From Poa pratensis (lineage: Eukaryota > Streptophyta > Magnoliopsida > Poales > Poaceae), in the NCBI GenBank assembly GCA_947311845.1, contig CAMZMU010000080.1:19966132-20030131 (forward strand): 64,000 nt of DNA, written 5' to 3'. The translations under genes and the position numbers were made by a program. Of this stretch, positions 10,637-21,767 are shown piece after piece. The number at the start of each line of letters is the position of its first letter. Position 1 is the stretch's first letter. A model generated the notes under the pieces. It saw only the letters and a list, made by a program, of their open reading frames with translations, ran no database searches and was not told where the DNA came from.

Positions 10637-12177
10637 ATGGCTTTCCAGTGCCCGGTGAACTCCCCTTTCGACTGCGTCCTCCTAGGTAAACTAATTAAGG
10701 CACACGTGTCTCCTCTACTTGGTAGCTTAGCCAGTTTCAGCTCATGATCAAACTATCTGATTATTAATTCATGTGAATTCTTCTGCTCCGAGAACACTGA
10801 AGACCTCGACGACACTCTGTACCCCGGCGGCACCGGCATCGGGCCCGCGCTGAAGCGCAACATCGACGAGTTCCTCATGGCCAGGCTCGGCCTCGCGGCG
10901 GACAGGGCGGCCTCCGTCCGCGTCGAGCTCTTCCGCACCCATGGCAGCACCCTCGCCGGCCTCATCGTACGCTCCATATCCACACGCACACTCCAACTTC
11001 CAGAACTATTTTCCGTTTCTGATATGCGTTGGATTTTTCCGTCATGAATATTCCTGCAGGCGCTGGGCCACGAGGTTCACCCGGACGAGTACCACAGGTC
11101 AGTTAGCAGTAGCAGGCAACACACGGCGCACGCAAACGCCCACCTAAATAATTCCTGAAACTGGTCGACGATTAGGCCTCTAAACGATCAAGCTTCATCG
11201 AGCTTATTGTTTTTGTTTCAATCCTTCGTGCAGCTACGTGCACGGGAGGCTCCCCTACGACATGATCGCCCCGGACCCAAGTCTCGCGGCGCTGCTGCAG
11301 ATCATCCCGCAGCGCAAGATCGTAAGCACATTGTTTCTCCCAAACATTAAAAGCTTGCTCGATCGTGACCGGTGGACGAGCCTCTGCTGATTGGTTAATC
11401 ATGAACACGCGCGCAGTTGTTCACGAACTCGGATCGCGCGCACATGAAGAAGGCGCTGGAGCGGCTGGGCGTCGACGAGGCCTGCTTCGACGACGTCGTG
11501 TGCTTCGAGACCATGAACCCGCACCTCTTCGTTGAGACGAAGGAAGACGATGATGGTGCCAACGCCGATCGCACGGTTGTGGTCCTGAAACCGTCCGTCG
11601 ATGCCATCGTCGCCGGCCTGCGTGTCGCCGGCGCAGACCCAAATCGAACGGTAATCACCTGATTATACACCCTGATCTGGCCGCTTGAGATCGTTCTGAA
11701 ATCTTTCAGTGTACTAGCACAAAACATCTGCTCATGATAAGGATTAGGGTGTGGTGTGCACCACGCCACCACCAAGCTGTTCTGACCAAATATGTTTCAC
11801 GATCTTGCATATAGTATAGTTCTTATTGGGATATATCGGTGTATAAATTGACGAAGAGAGAATCTCCTGATTAACAGATCATGTTGGATAAACTGATTCA
11901 GTTTATCGGATAAACCGAATCAGCGTAATGGATAGTGACATCACATGGATCGCAAACAGAAAATTAGCACCGGCACTTGCTTTCGATGAAAGATTATTAG
12001 TAATTTTTTTTTTGGAAAAACTTAATACTATATAAGTTGACATTTTGCGCGCTTCATTTGTGCTCTCTTGCTGGATCTGAAACTGATACATTCCTCGTCC
12101 TGCTCTGTCAGCTCTTCCTTGACGACAGCGAGTGGAACATCGCCGCAGGAAAAGCTATCGGCCTCCGCACAGCGCTG
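10637..12177 (+). pseudogene. SDT1-like HAD hydrolase, copy A, last exon missing
   Basis: This is a haloacid dehalogenase-fold gene of the Sdt1/Ssm1 pyrimidine 5'-nucleotidase-like group, predicted to dephosphorylate small metabolites in the cytosol. Six exons can be placed with GT..AG introns and matching phases: 10637-10685, 10803-10966, 11060-11097, 11234-11321, 11417-11650 and 12112-12177. Motif I is DLDDTLYP, formed across the exon 1/2 junction. Motif II is FTNSD, motif III the Lys in VVLKPSVDAI, and motif IV LFLDDSE. The reading frame is open through exon 6, but the final exon with VGKSVGTKEADYALE is absent because the duplicated block ends inside intron 6. The only downstream copy is at 41800-41991, nearly 30 kb away. 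Copy A has Trp (TGG, 12133-12135) where copy B has Arg after DDSE, a position where I expect Arg in this family. Confidence 0.85.
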
Positions 12178-12464
12178 GTAATTATCCCAACGATCTCAAT
12201 CGATCTCCCTGTTTAGACACTTCCGTGTGAACCAGTGCTCGACAATTCCAAAGTCGTGACAGAACAAAAACTTGACACATTAATTTTGCGTTACAAGACC
12301 AGCTAAACGACGCTGAAAGTCTCGTGGCGCCCAGTCACCTCTCACCTCTCATTGATGTTGCTCTCAGTCGTTGGATGGATATATTCGTTATCTATCACGT
12401 GGCCGGTGCACGCTGATTAGAGAGCCATTACTTCGATGAGCCTGTTTTGGGCAGCATTTCATTA

Positions 12465-12925
12465 GGCTGGTCATAGTGGAGAGTTAATATTATGCATATA
12501 ATATAATATAGTGTATTACTAGTGTATGGCACTACCCATATAATGTATAGTATCATATAATACTATCATGAGAACGGGACAGTGGTTCAGCAGCTTGGGT
12601 CGTAGTGGCAAAAGTCAGGGACCCGAGTTCAACTCCCGCCAGGGACGGAATTTGGAAATTCTCATAAAGGTAAATTTCTACTATATCATTGCCACCAAGG
12701 GCTAGTCCTGGTAGCCTTTCATTATTTATTTGTTTGTAGAATCTTAATACAAATATGTGTGCAAGATTTATTTGTTATTATAAAATAACTAATTTTACGT
12801 GCTATGATACCGTAACATAGATGGATACCACTATCATCGATTTATTTATTAATTGTTGTGTCAAATCAGATTTTTCTAACATGACATGCATGATACCAAT
12901 TATGATACCCCCACAATGGGTAGCC
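12465..12925. mobile_element. Tourist-type MITE, copy A
   Basis: Flanked by TTA at 12462-12464 and 12926-12928. The ends are imperfect inverted repeats, GGCTGGTCATAGTGG against GGCTACCCATTGTGG on the other strand. This fits a PIF/Harbinger-derived miniature element. It lies in intron 6 of the HAD gene and carries the SINE-like insert below. It is present in block B at 38794-39249, so it predates the duplication. Confidence 0.65.
12575..12740 (+). mobile_element. tRNA-derived SINE-like insert inside the MITE, copy A
   Basis: AGTGGTTCAGCAGCTTGG resembles a pol III A box and GAGTTCAACTCCCGCC a B box about 35 bp later; in block B the B box is the better match, GAGTTCGACTCCCGC. No cloverleaf can be folded, so it is not a tRNA gene. 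Target duplications and exact ends are not clear, so the limits are approximate. Confidence 0.5.
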
Positions 12926-12928
12926 TTA

Positions 12929-13740
12929 GGCTATTTGCCCTCTTATATGCTTAGTGGCTGGTATTTAAAACAAAACAAGAAAAACACCAAGAAACAAATT
13001 CTCCCAATGGAATGCCCCATTTCCGTTCCCTCAACTAGTAATCACTGGCCATCACATAGCTAAAATTGTATTTCCTTTGTTTCCGATCGATTTGTAACGT
13101 GTCTGATCCAAGTTTTAGTACAAACCATTGTCATCAATGGGACCTATAAGAGCTTCTACATCGAAACACCTAATAATGTGCCCGCTGCTCCTGAAATAGT
13201 GTCCGAACACATGTTCGGTCCTACGCCCCCAGCGGCGCCCCCAGACAGACCGGACAAGTATCTGATTGTCTACTTTGTTTCTAAAAAATCATTGATCTTT
13301 TCTGGAATTTAATTTTAATAACCGATAACAAGCATAATGCAACTGCGCGTGTAGGCAGAAAAAATTCTTGGAATTGATAGCTTGAGAGTGTGCCGCCCAC
13401 TCGATCCAATTACTGGATCTTCTATGAGCATGTAATAATTATATATTTTAGCCCATAATTAAACATGTCACATACACGTGTCTAGCAATAAAATTCTTGG
13501 AATGGATTTGGTGGGCGTCTGAACACTGACTATACTTTTTGTGGCCGTAGATTTTTTTTTGATGTAGCCATAATATAACATCACCCACGCACATGTCATC
13601 ATTAACAAAATTGCTGTAGCCATAATAAAAATTGCTGTAGCATATTTTTTTGCTGTAGCCATAGAAAATCCTTGAAATAATAGTTTGACAATGGGCGGTC
13701 AACATTATCTGCTCACTGCATCTTATGTGGTCATAGTAAA
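12929..13740. other. Rest of HAD intron 6, copy A
   Basis: No gene. The stretch contains the empty site AATGTGCCCGCT (13175-13186) of the SINE that block B carries, and runs of TTGCTGTAGCCATA-like words around 13600-13670. Homology with block B ends near 13739. Confidence 0.5.
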
Positions 13741-13972
13741 ATATTATATATTGTAGCCCGTATTTAATATGACACACATTCTCATCAAGTCATAGAAAAT
13801 AATCACAATCGATCTGCCACGTGCTAGAGTGGATGACAAGTGGACCGATCTTGGCCTCTCCCACGAAGTTCAGAATAGGAGAAGTGGGTCCACCAAGAGC
13901 GGAGGTTACCCTGGAGGCGATCGGGAGGCGATCGCGATAGGCTAGGGTTTCTACTCGAGGGTGGTGTCTTCG

Positions 13973-14900
13973 ATGGCGGATCAGATCTCGACAGCGAGGT
14001 CTGGGACGAGCGTGTGCTCGGGGTGTGTCTCTGTCTCGGTGTTCGAGGAGCACGGAGGCGGGAGATTGGGTTGTGACACCTTCTCGTGCGTCGGTGAGGG
14101 GCGGCAGTTCGTCAAGAACGCCGTCACAATCGCGGCCAAAGCGGGACCGGAGGAGCTTGCAGCAAGCTTGTCAGCGAGGATGGGCGATCTTCTGTTGACA
14201 GACAAGGAGGCCGCCAGAATGGTCATCAAAGGGATTGAACCTTCTCAGTTTCCTAGACTGCGGTGGGCACTCGTAGGAGGGTCTGTTCCCCAAGGAAGTT
14301 GGTGATCGGAGCATTGGAGCAGGCGATGCAAAGGGCTTGGGGTTTGCATGGGCCAGCACAATTCACAGAGATCGGGGACAACAGATTCGTGGTGAGGTTT
14401 TCCGTGGAAGGGGATTGGAAGCATGTGATGAAGAATAGGCCATGGCAGTTCGATCTGAGCGCTATCCTCCTGAAGAACTTTGATGGCGCTGTCCGGCCAT
14501 CTGACATGGTTTTTGATTCTATGGATGTGTGGGTCAGGGTGTTGGATCTTCGATGGATTACATGAATAGGGCGTACGGAGAGATCATTGGAGGATGGATT
14601 GGGAAATACATCTCAGTGGAGGTGGATGAGGATGGTATGGTGTGGGGAAGGATTTGAAAATAAGGGTTGCAGTACGGGTTGATCAGCCGTTGCTGCGAGG
14701 TGTCAGCTTGAAAAGGATGAAAGTGATGTGGAAGGGCGGTGGTTTGACCTGAAGTATGAGAAGGTTCCGCACTTCTGCTTCGACTGTGGTCGGCTGGTGC
14801 ATGGTGCGGGAGGATGCACGGAGGAGAAAGGGGAGGTCCAGCAGTGGGGGGAGTGCCTGCGGGCCTCCCCATGGAAGAGTATGAAACAGCCTCCTCCGGC
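13973..14900 (+). pseudogene. LINE ORF1 (DUF4283 / CCHC zinc knuckle), frameshifted
   Basis: The ATG at 13973 opens MADQISTARSGTS. After a frameshift near 14300 the frame reads FVVRFSVEGDWKHVMKNRPW, the core of the DUF4283 domain common in plant LINE ORF1 proteins. A further shift near 14565 is followed by VPHFCFDCGRLVHGAGGC, a CCHC-type knuckle. ORF1 proteins of this type bind the element RNA. At least two frameshifts make it non-functional. Confidence 0.75.
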
Positions 14901-14999
14901 GAGACCAGCTGTCTCGGCGAGGGCGACGCCAATATCCAAGTGCGGCTGGATAGGGGAACCGCGACAGCGCCGTTCCTCTCCCTGTTTCCCCTAACCCAG

Positions 15000-17277
15000 G
15001 TTGAACATGTGACAAAAGAGTCGGACCATATGGCCTTGGTGATTCGGGTATCGGCAGAGAGGGTGGACAGTGCTAGGCAAGGGGCGAGAAGCTTTATGTA
15101 TGAAGAGATGTGGACTAAACATGAGAATTATGATGATATGGTGAAGGAAGCGTGGAGTAAAAGTGATAATGCGGAGGGAGGGATTAATGGACTGTAGAGA
15201 CGGCTCCGCGATATGTCCAAGGACATGAAAAGATGGAGCTTTGAAACTTTCGGGTCAGTTAGAGCTGAGATCAAGCTGCTACGGAGCAAGCTAGAAGATG
15301 CACGTACCAATGCTTTACTGACTAACTCTCTGGCTGAAGTGAAGAGTCTAGAAAAGCAGCTGCACGATATATATGAAAGGGAAGAGATTATGTACAGACA
15401 AAGGTCTCGTCAGGAGTGGCTTCGGGCAGGGGATCGTAACACTAAATTCTTCCAAAACCGAGCCTCTCATAGGAGGCGCAAAAATACAGTCCGTGCTCTT
15501 CGGCGGTCTGATGGTACTATGTGTGACACGAACGAGGGTATGAGGGGAATGGCACTGGCCTTTTACCAAGATTTATATACCTCGGAGGGGTCTATTGGAA
15601 CTGAGCGTGTGCTGCCGCTGATTGAAAATTTTGTTACGGAAGAAATGAATACATCACTCACCGGAGTGTTTTCGGATAAGGAAATTGAGGCTGCTCTTTT
15701 CCAAATGGGTGCAACAAAGGCCCGGAGCCGGACGGGCTTCCAGCTCTTTTTTACCAAAGACACTGGTCTTTGTTAAAGAGCTCAGTATGCAAGGCGGTTC
15801 GTGATTTCTTGGAAGGCCAGGACTGCCCGGTGGATTTCAATGATACAATCCTTGTGCTTATCCCCAAAGTTAATCATCCAGAGCTGCTCTCTCAGTTTAG
15901 GCCTATAAGTCTCTGCAATGTACTATACAAAATAGCATCCAAGGTAATTGCAAACCGGCTTAAGAAAATTCTTCCGATTCTTATTTCTGAGGTGCAGAGT
16001 GCTTTTGTGCCTGGGAGGCTGATTTTGGATAATGTCATCATCCCTACGAGTGTGTGCATGCTATCCGAAAGAGAAAGAGGAAGAAACCATTATGCGCGGT
16101 GAAGCTCGACATGATGAAGGCCTACGATAGAGTGGAATGGCGCTTTCTTGAACAGATGATGTCAAATATGGGTTTTCTCCTCAAGATGGGTGGATATGAT
16201 CATGCGCTGTGTCAAAACAGCTAGGTTCACTGTGAAGCTTAATGGAGGGGTTTCGGATGGTTTTTTTACCGTCGAGAGGGCTCCGACAGGGGGACCCCTG
16301 TCCCTTACTTGTTTCTGTTCTGCGTGGAGGGGTTTTCAGCGTTCCTCCGACAGGCACAGCTGGAACGACTAATTGCAGGGGTCAGTTTTGGGGCTGCGGG
16401 GCCAAAGATAACGCATCTCCTATTCGCGGACGACAGCGTCGTGTTCTTGGAGGCGAGTGAGCCGTGCCTGACAGCGTTACGAGATCTGCTACATGCATAT
16501 GAAGTGTGCTCGGGGCAGCGGGTCAATTTGCAAAAATCTTCTATCTTCTTCGGGAAAGGCTGCTCTGAAGATACTCGCAATGAGCTGAAAGCGGTGGTCG
16601 GTATCGCATGTGAGGCGCTATCAGAGAAGTACTTAGGGCTTCCGACGGTGGTGGGCCGATCCAAGGATGGCGCTTTGAAGCACCTACCCGAACGCTCTTG
16701 GGGTAAGGTGCATGGTTGGAAGGGGCAAGGTTTGTCCATGGAAGGAAAAGAAACACTGGTAAAATCCGTGTTGCAAGCAGTACCCACATACCCGATGGGA
16801 TGCTTTATGCTGTCCAAGAAAACGTGTGCCAAGCTGACATCTATAACGTCTAGGTTTTGGTGGGGTGCTGCGGATGGAAAAAGGAAGACTCATTGGATAA
16901 GCTGGGAGAAGATGTGTCTCCCTAAACAGAAAGGCGGCATGGGTTTTCGGAACTATTCTGTGTTTAATCAAGCGCTGTTAGCGAAACAGGCTTGGAGAAT
17001 TTTGACGAAGCCCGATTCGCTGTGCTCGAGGGTCTTGCGAGCTAGATATTTCAAGGAAGGGGATTTCTTGACAGCAAGTTGTCCCACTTCAGCTTCTTAT
17101 ACGTGGAGAAGCATCATGCATGGCCGTGATCTGCTGAAGGAGGGTTTAGTGTGGCGTATTGGAAATGGATCGTCGGTGAATGTTTGGGAGGATAGATGGA
17201 TTCCGAGAGATGGGCTGCAACGTCCACTGGGACACAAGCCTAATACTGAAGTTCATAAAGTTTTGGGTTTCAAGTGA
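15000..17277 (+). pseudogene. LINE ORF2 reverse transcriptase, frameshifted
   Basis: Successive frames give the end of the endonuclease (TKESDHMALVI, near 15015), the RT fingers ([20 protein letters not shown], near 15900), [13 protein letters not shown] (near 16105), GLRQGDP (near 16280) and the catalytic LLFADDSVVF (near 16420). The RT thumb and connection region then run to 17277, with GFRNYSVFNQALLAKQ and WEDRWIP. The last 960 bp are one open frame (16309-17277). At least four frameshifts lie upstream (near 15190, 15730, 16100 and 16290). The RNase H-like and zinc-binding C-terminus is cut off by the duplication junction. Confidence 0.85.
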
Positions 17278-17293
17278 ACATTTGGGTTTCAAG
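17261..17293 (+). other. Duplication junction with templated filler DNA
   Basis: Between the LINE and the first base of block B lie TTTGGGTTTCAAGTGAACA and then a partial second copy, TTTGGGTTTCAAG. Both copy a motif that occurs naturally about 67 bp further on (17329-17347) inside block B, and in block A after 2276. Such short local copies at a breakpoint are typical of error-prone end joining with template switching. Confidence 0.8.
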
Positions 17294-18113
17294 AAAGTGC
17301 GCGGTTCGCAAAGCCTTAGAAAATAACTTTTGGGTTTCAAGTGAACATTCAAGATAGCCTCGCCCTTGACTACATTACTCAGTTTGCCAAGATTTGGGAG
17401 CTCCTTCAAGACGAGCAACTACAAAATGATACCCCTGATAAACTTGCTTGGAAGTTCACTAACAATGCATCCTACACCTCTTCATTGGCAATTTTATGGA
17501 ACACCAATTCGACGATGTCTAGCGTGCTGTGAAAGCCTTGGGCCCTTCCAAAGTGCAAGATGTTCGCTTGGTTGATTCTTCAAAACGGAGTGTGGGCGGC
17601 GGATAGACTTCAACGGATTGAGTGGCCAAATTGTGGCCGTTGCAAGCTTTATAACCAAGTTCAAGAGACAGGCCGCCCACCTACTCTTCCAATGCCGTTT
17701 CACCACTAGGATTTGGTCCTCCATTAAGGATTGGCTTGGTCTACATAATTCATGAATTACCGGTTGGAATGTGTTCCAATCCGTTAAGGAATGGCGACTT
17801 GAAGGGATCCTACAAGGCCATATAGGAAGGCTTTGGACTCGCTTGCCATGCTCGTCACATGTGAAGTTTGGAAGGAGCGAAATGCAAGAGTTTCCGAAAT
17901 CTATCCATCAGCATGACCATGCTCGTCTCCAAGATCAAAGAGGAAGTGGCGACGTGGCGCCGGAGCCAAATCCCTTTGTAGTATTATGCCGCGAGAGTAA
18001 TCCATTTATGTATTTGTAGCCGTGTCATGCTTGACGCGGCTAGGCTTCTAAGACCTCTAAAAACTTATTAATTAATGAAAATGGCAAATATTTTTCTTGT
18101 TTGAAAAAAGAAC
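17291..18113 (+). mobile_element. LINE 3' fragment, copy B
   Basis: Same sequence as 2238-3060, including the LINE C-terminal segment around CKMFAWLILQNGVW and the 3' UTR. It begins directly at the duplication junction, so its upstream part and the MATH half of the BTB gene are missing here. Confidence 0.75.
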
Positions 18114-18127
18114 AAGGCCATACTCAC

Positions 18128-19174
18128 GACGACGTAGATCCAGAATACACCCTCTCGTTCCCCTCTCTCGTGAACAGTAGAGAGAGGCGAATCTCGCTTT
18201 CCCCACCGCGCTCGCCGGCGAGCCGTGGGTTCCCTCTCCCTCCGCTGGCCGCTCCGGCGGCGGGAGGGTGGGGGAACCCTGGATCTCTGCCGTGCTTTGT
18301 AGATAGGGTAGTTAGGGTTCCAGCCGGCGGTGTTTTGGAGGTGGAGGCGTCGCCGGAGTGGAGGGTGGTGGTGCTGGCTCCTCTCCTCTGCGCCGTCGTC
18401 CTTTGGGGCGCCGTCGCGGGGCCGGCATCTTTTGGTGCTTCGTGGTGCCCTTGGGGTGGTCTTCGTGGCGGAGGTGAAGACTATCTGTGGGCTTTTGGTC
18501 CCTCGACCCCGTCTTCGTCGGAGGATGGCTGCTCCTGGCCATGTTTTGGGGGTGCTGGGGGTCGCGCGGTGGGGAGCTGGTGCTTGGCGCTGGCGGCCTC
18601 CACCGTCTGTACAGGAGTTCTTCTTGGATCTCGGAGGTGCTCGTCTGCTGTTGGCGCGTTGCTCTGGCTTCTCCGGCCGGCCGTGGTGGCGTGTGGTGGA
18701 GTGGTTCTGGCTGCGTGCTCTGTTTCAACCTCGCTTTGTGTCTTCTTTCTCCGGCCGGCCATGGTGGCGAGGGGAGAAGGAGTTCAAGGCGTGCTTCTGG
18801 CGTCGTCTCCGGCAAGCCGTGTTTGGGTTCAGCGCAGGTCTGTGGAAGAGGGGTGGATGCGGGGAGGTAGCGCCATGGCCGTGCGCGTTCAGCGTTCTCG
18901 GTTCCGTTGCTTGCGGCGGGCGGCATATGCGGTCTTCTACAATGGTGGGGGTGCTCCCCTTCCTGGCGTTGCGGCGGCCTGGTGTCTTCCTCTCCGGCGT
19001 CTCGTTCGGCGATCGACATCAGGTGGTGCGGCGGTTCAGTGGTCTGCTCCCCAGGTTCTTCGAGCGCTGCTGTTGCGCTGAGCTTCATTGGCTTGTTCTT
19101 CTGCGTTTCTTGGTGCTTTCTCTGTAATTTGTGTTGAATGTACGCAGTGTGGATCCTTCAAAAAAAAAAGAAAA
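18128..19174 (+). mobile_element. 1.05 kb poly(A) retroposon, copy B
   Basis: Counterpart of 3075-4122, with the same AAGGCCATACTCAC target duplications at 18114-18127 and 19175-19188. The tail is A-rich with one G. Its presence in both blocks shows that it inserted before the duplication. Confidence 0.8.
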
Positions 19175-19191
19175 AAGGCCATACTCACTAA

Positions 19192-19374
19192 CGGTCCCCC
19201 GTGCTCATGGCAGAATTCTTCGGGCAAATGAAGAAGAACTCTCGGTGTGTCAACGTCAAACAGATGGAGGCGGAGACATTCAAGGCCATTCTGCACTTCA
19301 TTTACACCGATACGGCGCTGGTACTTGCTGATCAGCAGCCGGCGACAGTGTTACTTAGGAGCTCGACGAGGTAA
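19192..19374 (+). pseudogene. BTB domain remnant, copy B
   Basis: Same 60-codon BTB piece as at 4140-4322 (RSPVLMAEFFGQMKK to a TAA stop). With no MATH half upstream it cannot encode an adaptor. Confidence 0.7.
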
Positions 19375-19892
19375 TTGCAATTTGTGGTCACTATTGGAGT
19401 GCAAGCGAATTTGGCTACGTGCCGTACCACGGACGAACAAACCTTTTCGTTTAGTCATTTTAGTTTGTGTGTTACTCTGCCTAAAGTTCTGCTCCATTTC
19501 TCTAGTAGAATCAAAGAAAGGCGATCTTCTGGGTGGCCTGCTGCTTCCAAGATTTGAGGAGCAGTGTTGCGCCAGCCGGTACCAGTCGTGTAGTACCGAA
19601 GAACATGACGTGCTCGCCCCGGTCTGATTTTTTCGACGGCAATGGTTTGTCCTATGATAAACTAGTTTGGAGTCCGAAAAGCTGTTGATCAGCGATGGAG
19701 CCACGTCAAACTCGGGTGAAGAGTTGATCTGTCTCTTTTCTTTTTGGTGGCTGATACGGTGGTGCCGAAAAAGAAGGATATGCCTTATCGGGTATATATA
19801 ACCTAGTTTTATTTGCTTCGGTGTCATCCATCCGATCGGTGATAACAATATTATTCGGAAAGATTGATTAAAGCACGCAAGAGCAGAGCAGG
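19375..19892. other. Spacer, copy B
   Basis: Counterpart of 4323-4841. No gene seen. Confidence 0.5.
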
Positions 19893-21492
19893 CTAGCTAT
19901 CATCAGTCGGCAGACATGACGTTAAGCCGTTGAGGGCCTTCACCATGCGCTGCATGTTATTGTACGACGTCCCACCGGCACAAACGGCCTCCTCTCCCTT
20001 CGCCTTCCACATCTCGGCGCTTCCCCTGACACCATTCTCCCCCTGCATCACCTCCCTCACACGGCTGGTGACCTGCTCCATCCTCACCTCGTCGTCCAGC
20101 CGCACGCCGACGCGCCACACCTCGCAGGCGTACTTGCTGTTCGTGTACTGGTCCGCGAACCCCGGCCAGCACACCATCGGCACGCCCGCGGCGATGCTCT
20201 CGCACGTCGAGTTCCAGCCGTTGTGCGTCACGAAACAGCCAACGGCACGGTGCCTCAGCACGTGTTCCTGCGCGCACCACGTGGTGAGGCGGCACCGGGC
20301 GGACACCTCTGAGAGGACATCCGACGGCAGTCCGGCCAGGGCGCCGTCCTCCCGCACGGCCCATAGGAACGGGTAACCGGCCGCGGCGAGGCCGCGGGCG
20401 AACTCGGCCATCTGCTCGGGCGTCAGCACCGTGTGGCTGCCGAAGTTGACGTACACCACGGAGCTGGGTTCTTGGGCGTCTAGCCATGCAACGAATTCAG
20501 TGTCCTTCTTCCACAGGCTTAGGTCGGTGGTGGCATCGTCCTTGATGTGGTGTTGCCGGAGGAGGGAGCCCAAGGGGCCGATAGTGTACACCTGCGGGTG
20601 GTCGGCACGGAGGGCGGAGAGGACGTTAGACTCGAGGTCATCGAAGGTGTTGAGGATGATGGCCCCGGCCTTTTTGCAGTTGCTGGTCTCCGATTCGTTG
20701 AAGCGGAGACCGAAGCTGTCCGGGTCATCAGTTCTACGAAGGAATCCGGAGATATCGCCCAGTTTAATCGGTGCCATGCCGGGGATCCAGTCGATGATGG
20801 TTTCGAGCTCGGTCTCATCTGCAGAGATATCTTGAATTAATAATCTGTTTCATAAAATATTTGTAGTACAGTTTTTTTTTCCAAAATTACTACGACTTGC
20901 AGAAATGTCTCAAATTATGAATTTTTCATTTTCTAAGCTACGGATTAAAGAAAAGGAATGTGACACGTGAAATGCCTTTGATTGGGAAATAGCCTTTTTC
21001 CCTGAGCTCCCGGAGCTTCATATGTCCCATGAGGGCGGCCGCGCTGCAGCCCCAGAGCACCATACTCTGGAGACCCAGCTCACGTGCCACGTCCAGCGCG
21101 AAGCTCATCAGAAACGTCGGCACCACGCACGTCACGGGCGGCACACCGGCCGTGGAGTTCATCCGCGCGATGAGCTCTCTGAGTGGCTCAGCGCAGCGCC
21201 GGCTAACAGCCATGGACAGGCTCAGGCCATAGTCATGCGCGGCCCGCTCCGCCGCAGACAAGCCATCCGGGATCGTCTCGAACCGGAAGCCGTCGCGGCC
21301 GCGCAGAGCTTCAGCACCCTCGGTGGCCTCCACGCGTTTGTGGTTGTGCTCCGTGTTCACGAATGTCACCTACACACCCTGCAGGTACAGCAGCTTCGCG
21401 AGCTGCAATGCCGGGTTAATGTTGCCGGAGCATGGGTACGGCACCACCACGGCGTGAGGCCTCGCCCTTGCTATCACCCTCTCCGACTCCAT
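19893..21492 (-). pseudogene. UDP-glycosyltransferase, UGT85-like, copy B (nonsense codon 41)
   Basis: Exon 1 is 21492..20976 and exon 2 is 20818..19893 (926 bp, fully open). Exon 2 keeps the frame that copy A lost and encodes an intact PSPG box. Exon 1 carries a G-to-C change on the plus strand at 21370 relative to 6318, turning Tyr41 (TAC) into TAG. The intron donor is also changed: copy A reads AAAA|GTATTT and copy B AAAG|GCATTT, giving a GC-AG intron with AAG before the cut, a tolerated minority class in plants. Across the splice copy B makes Asp (IKDETELE) where copy A makes Asn; Asp looks closer to the usual UGT85 sequence. Re-initiation at the next Met (21369) would lose the N-terminal strands. 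Either copy A or B would be a full 480-aa enzyme without its private lesion. Confidence 0.88.
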
Positions 21493-21568
21493 CACGGTTA
21501 ACAGGAACAAGTGCGAACTGTAGAGAGTATACAATGTGTGTTAGGGACAACCTTTGTGTGGTCTCACA

Positions 21569-21579
21569 CCTTTTATAGA
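21569..21579 (-). promoter_or_regulatory. Putative TATA box of UGT copy B
   Basis: TCTATAAAAGG on the minus strand, about 80 bp before the ATG, unchanged from copy A. Confidence 0.6.
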
Positions 21580-21767
21580 CAAAATGGCTCGATGCCCTAG
21601 AGCCTCTCTTTGTAAGATGTTGCCTCACTAGATGAGTGTACACATCAAGTTTAATTTTTGTGTTCGAAATGGGTAGTCCCGGCCTCTGCATTCATCTAAT
21701 TAGCTTTTGTGCATGCGACGGCACCTCAAATATGTACAAAACAAGTTGCTTCAAGAGTTTCATTTTG

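Larger units (their letters stand above)
2238..13739 (+). repeat. Segmental tandem duplication, block A
   Basis: This 11.5 kb block recurs in the same orientation from 17291, at an offset of 15,051-15,053 bp as far as the small coding-like segment. The left limit is the point in the LINE fragment where AAGAAAGTGCGCGG begins. The right limit is CATAGTAAA/CATAGAAA in HAD intron 6. Sampled coding stretches show very few substitutions (one in roughly 780 bp of UGT exon 2) and spacers somewhat more. I did not compute an overall identity. Confidence 0.9.
13800..17280 (+). mobile_element. Non-LTR retrotransposon (LINE), internally deleted and 3'-truncated
   Basis: A 5' leader (about 13800-13972) is followed by an ORF1 with DUF4283-like and CCHC segments, then an ORF2 with reverse transcriptase. 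The endonuclease is reduced to its last residues (SDHM), so an internal deletion joins ORF1 directly to the end of the endonuclease. The element stops at the duplication junction at 17,26x without 3' UTR or poly(A). It lies between blocks A and B and belongs to neither. Confidence 0.8.
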
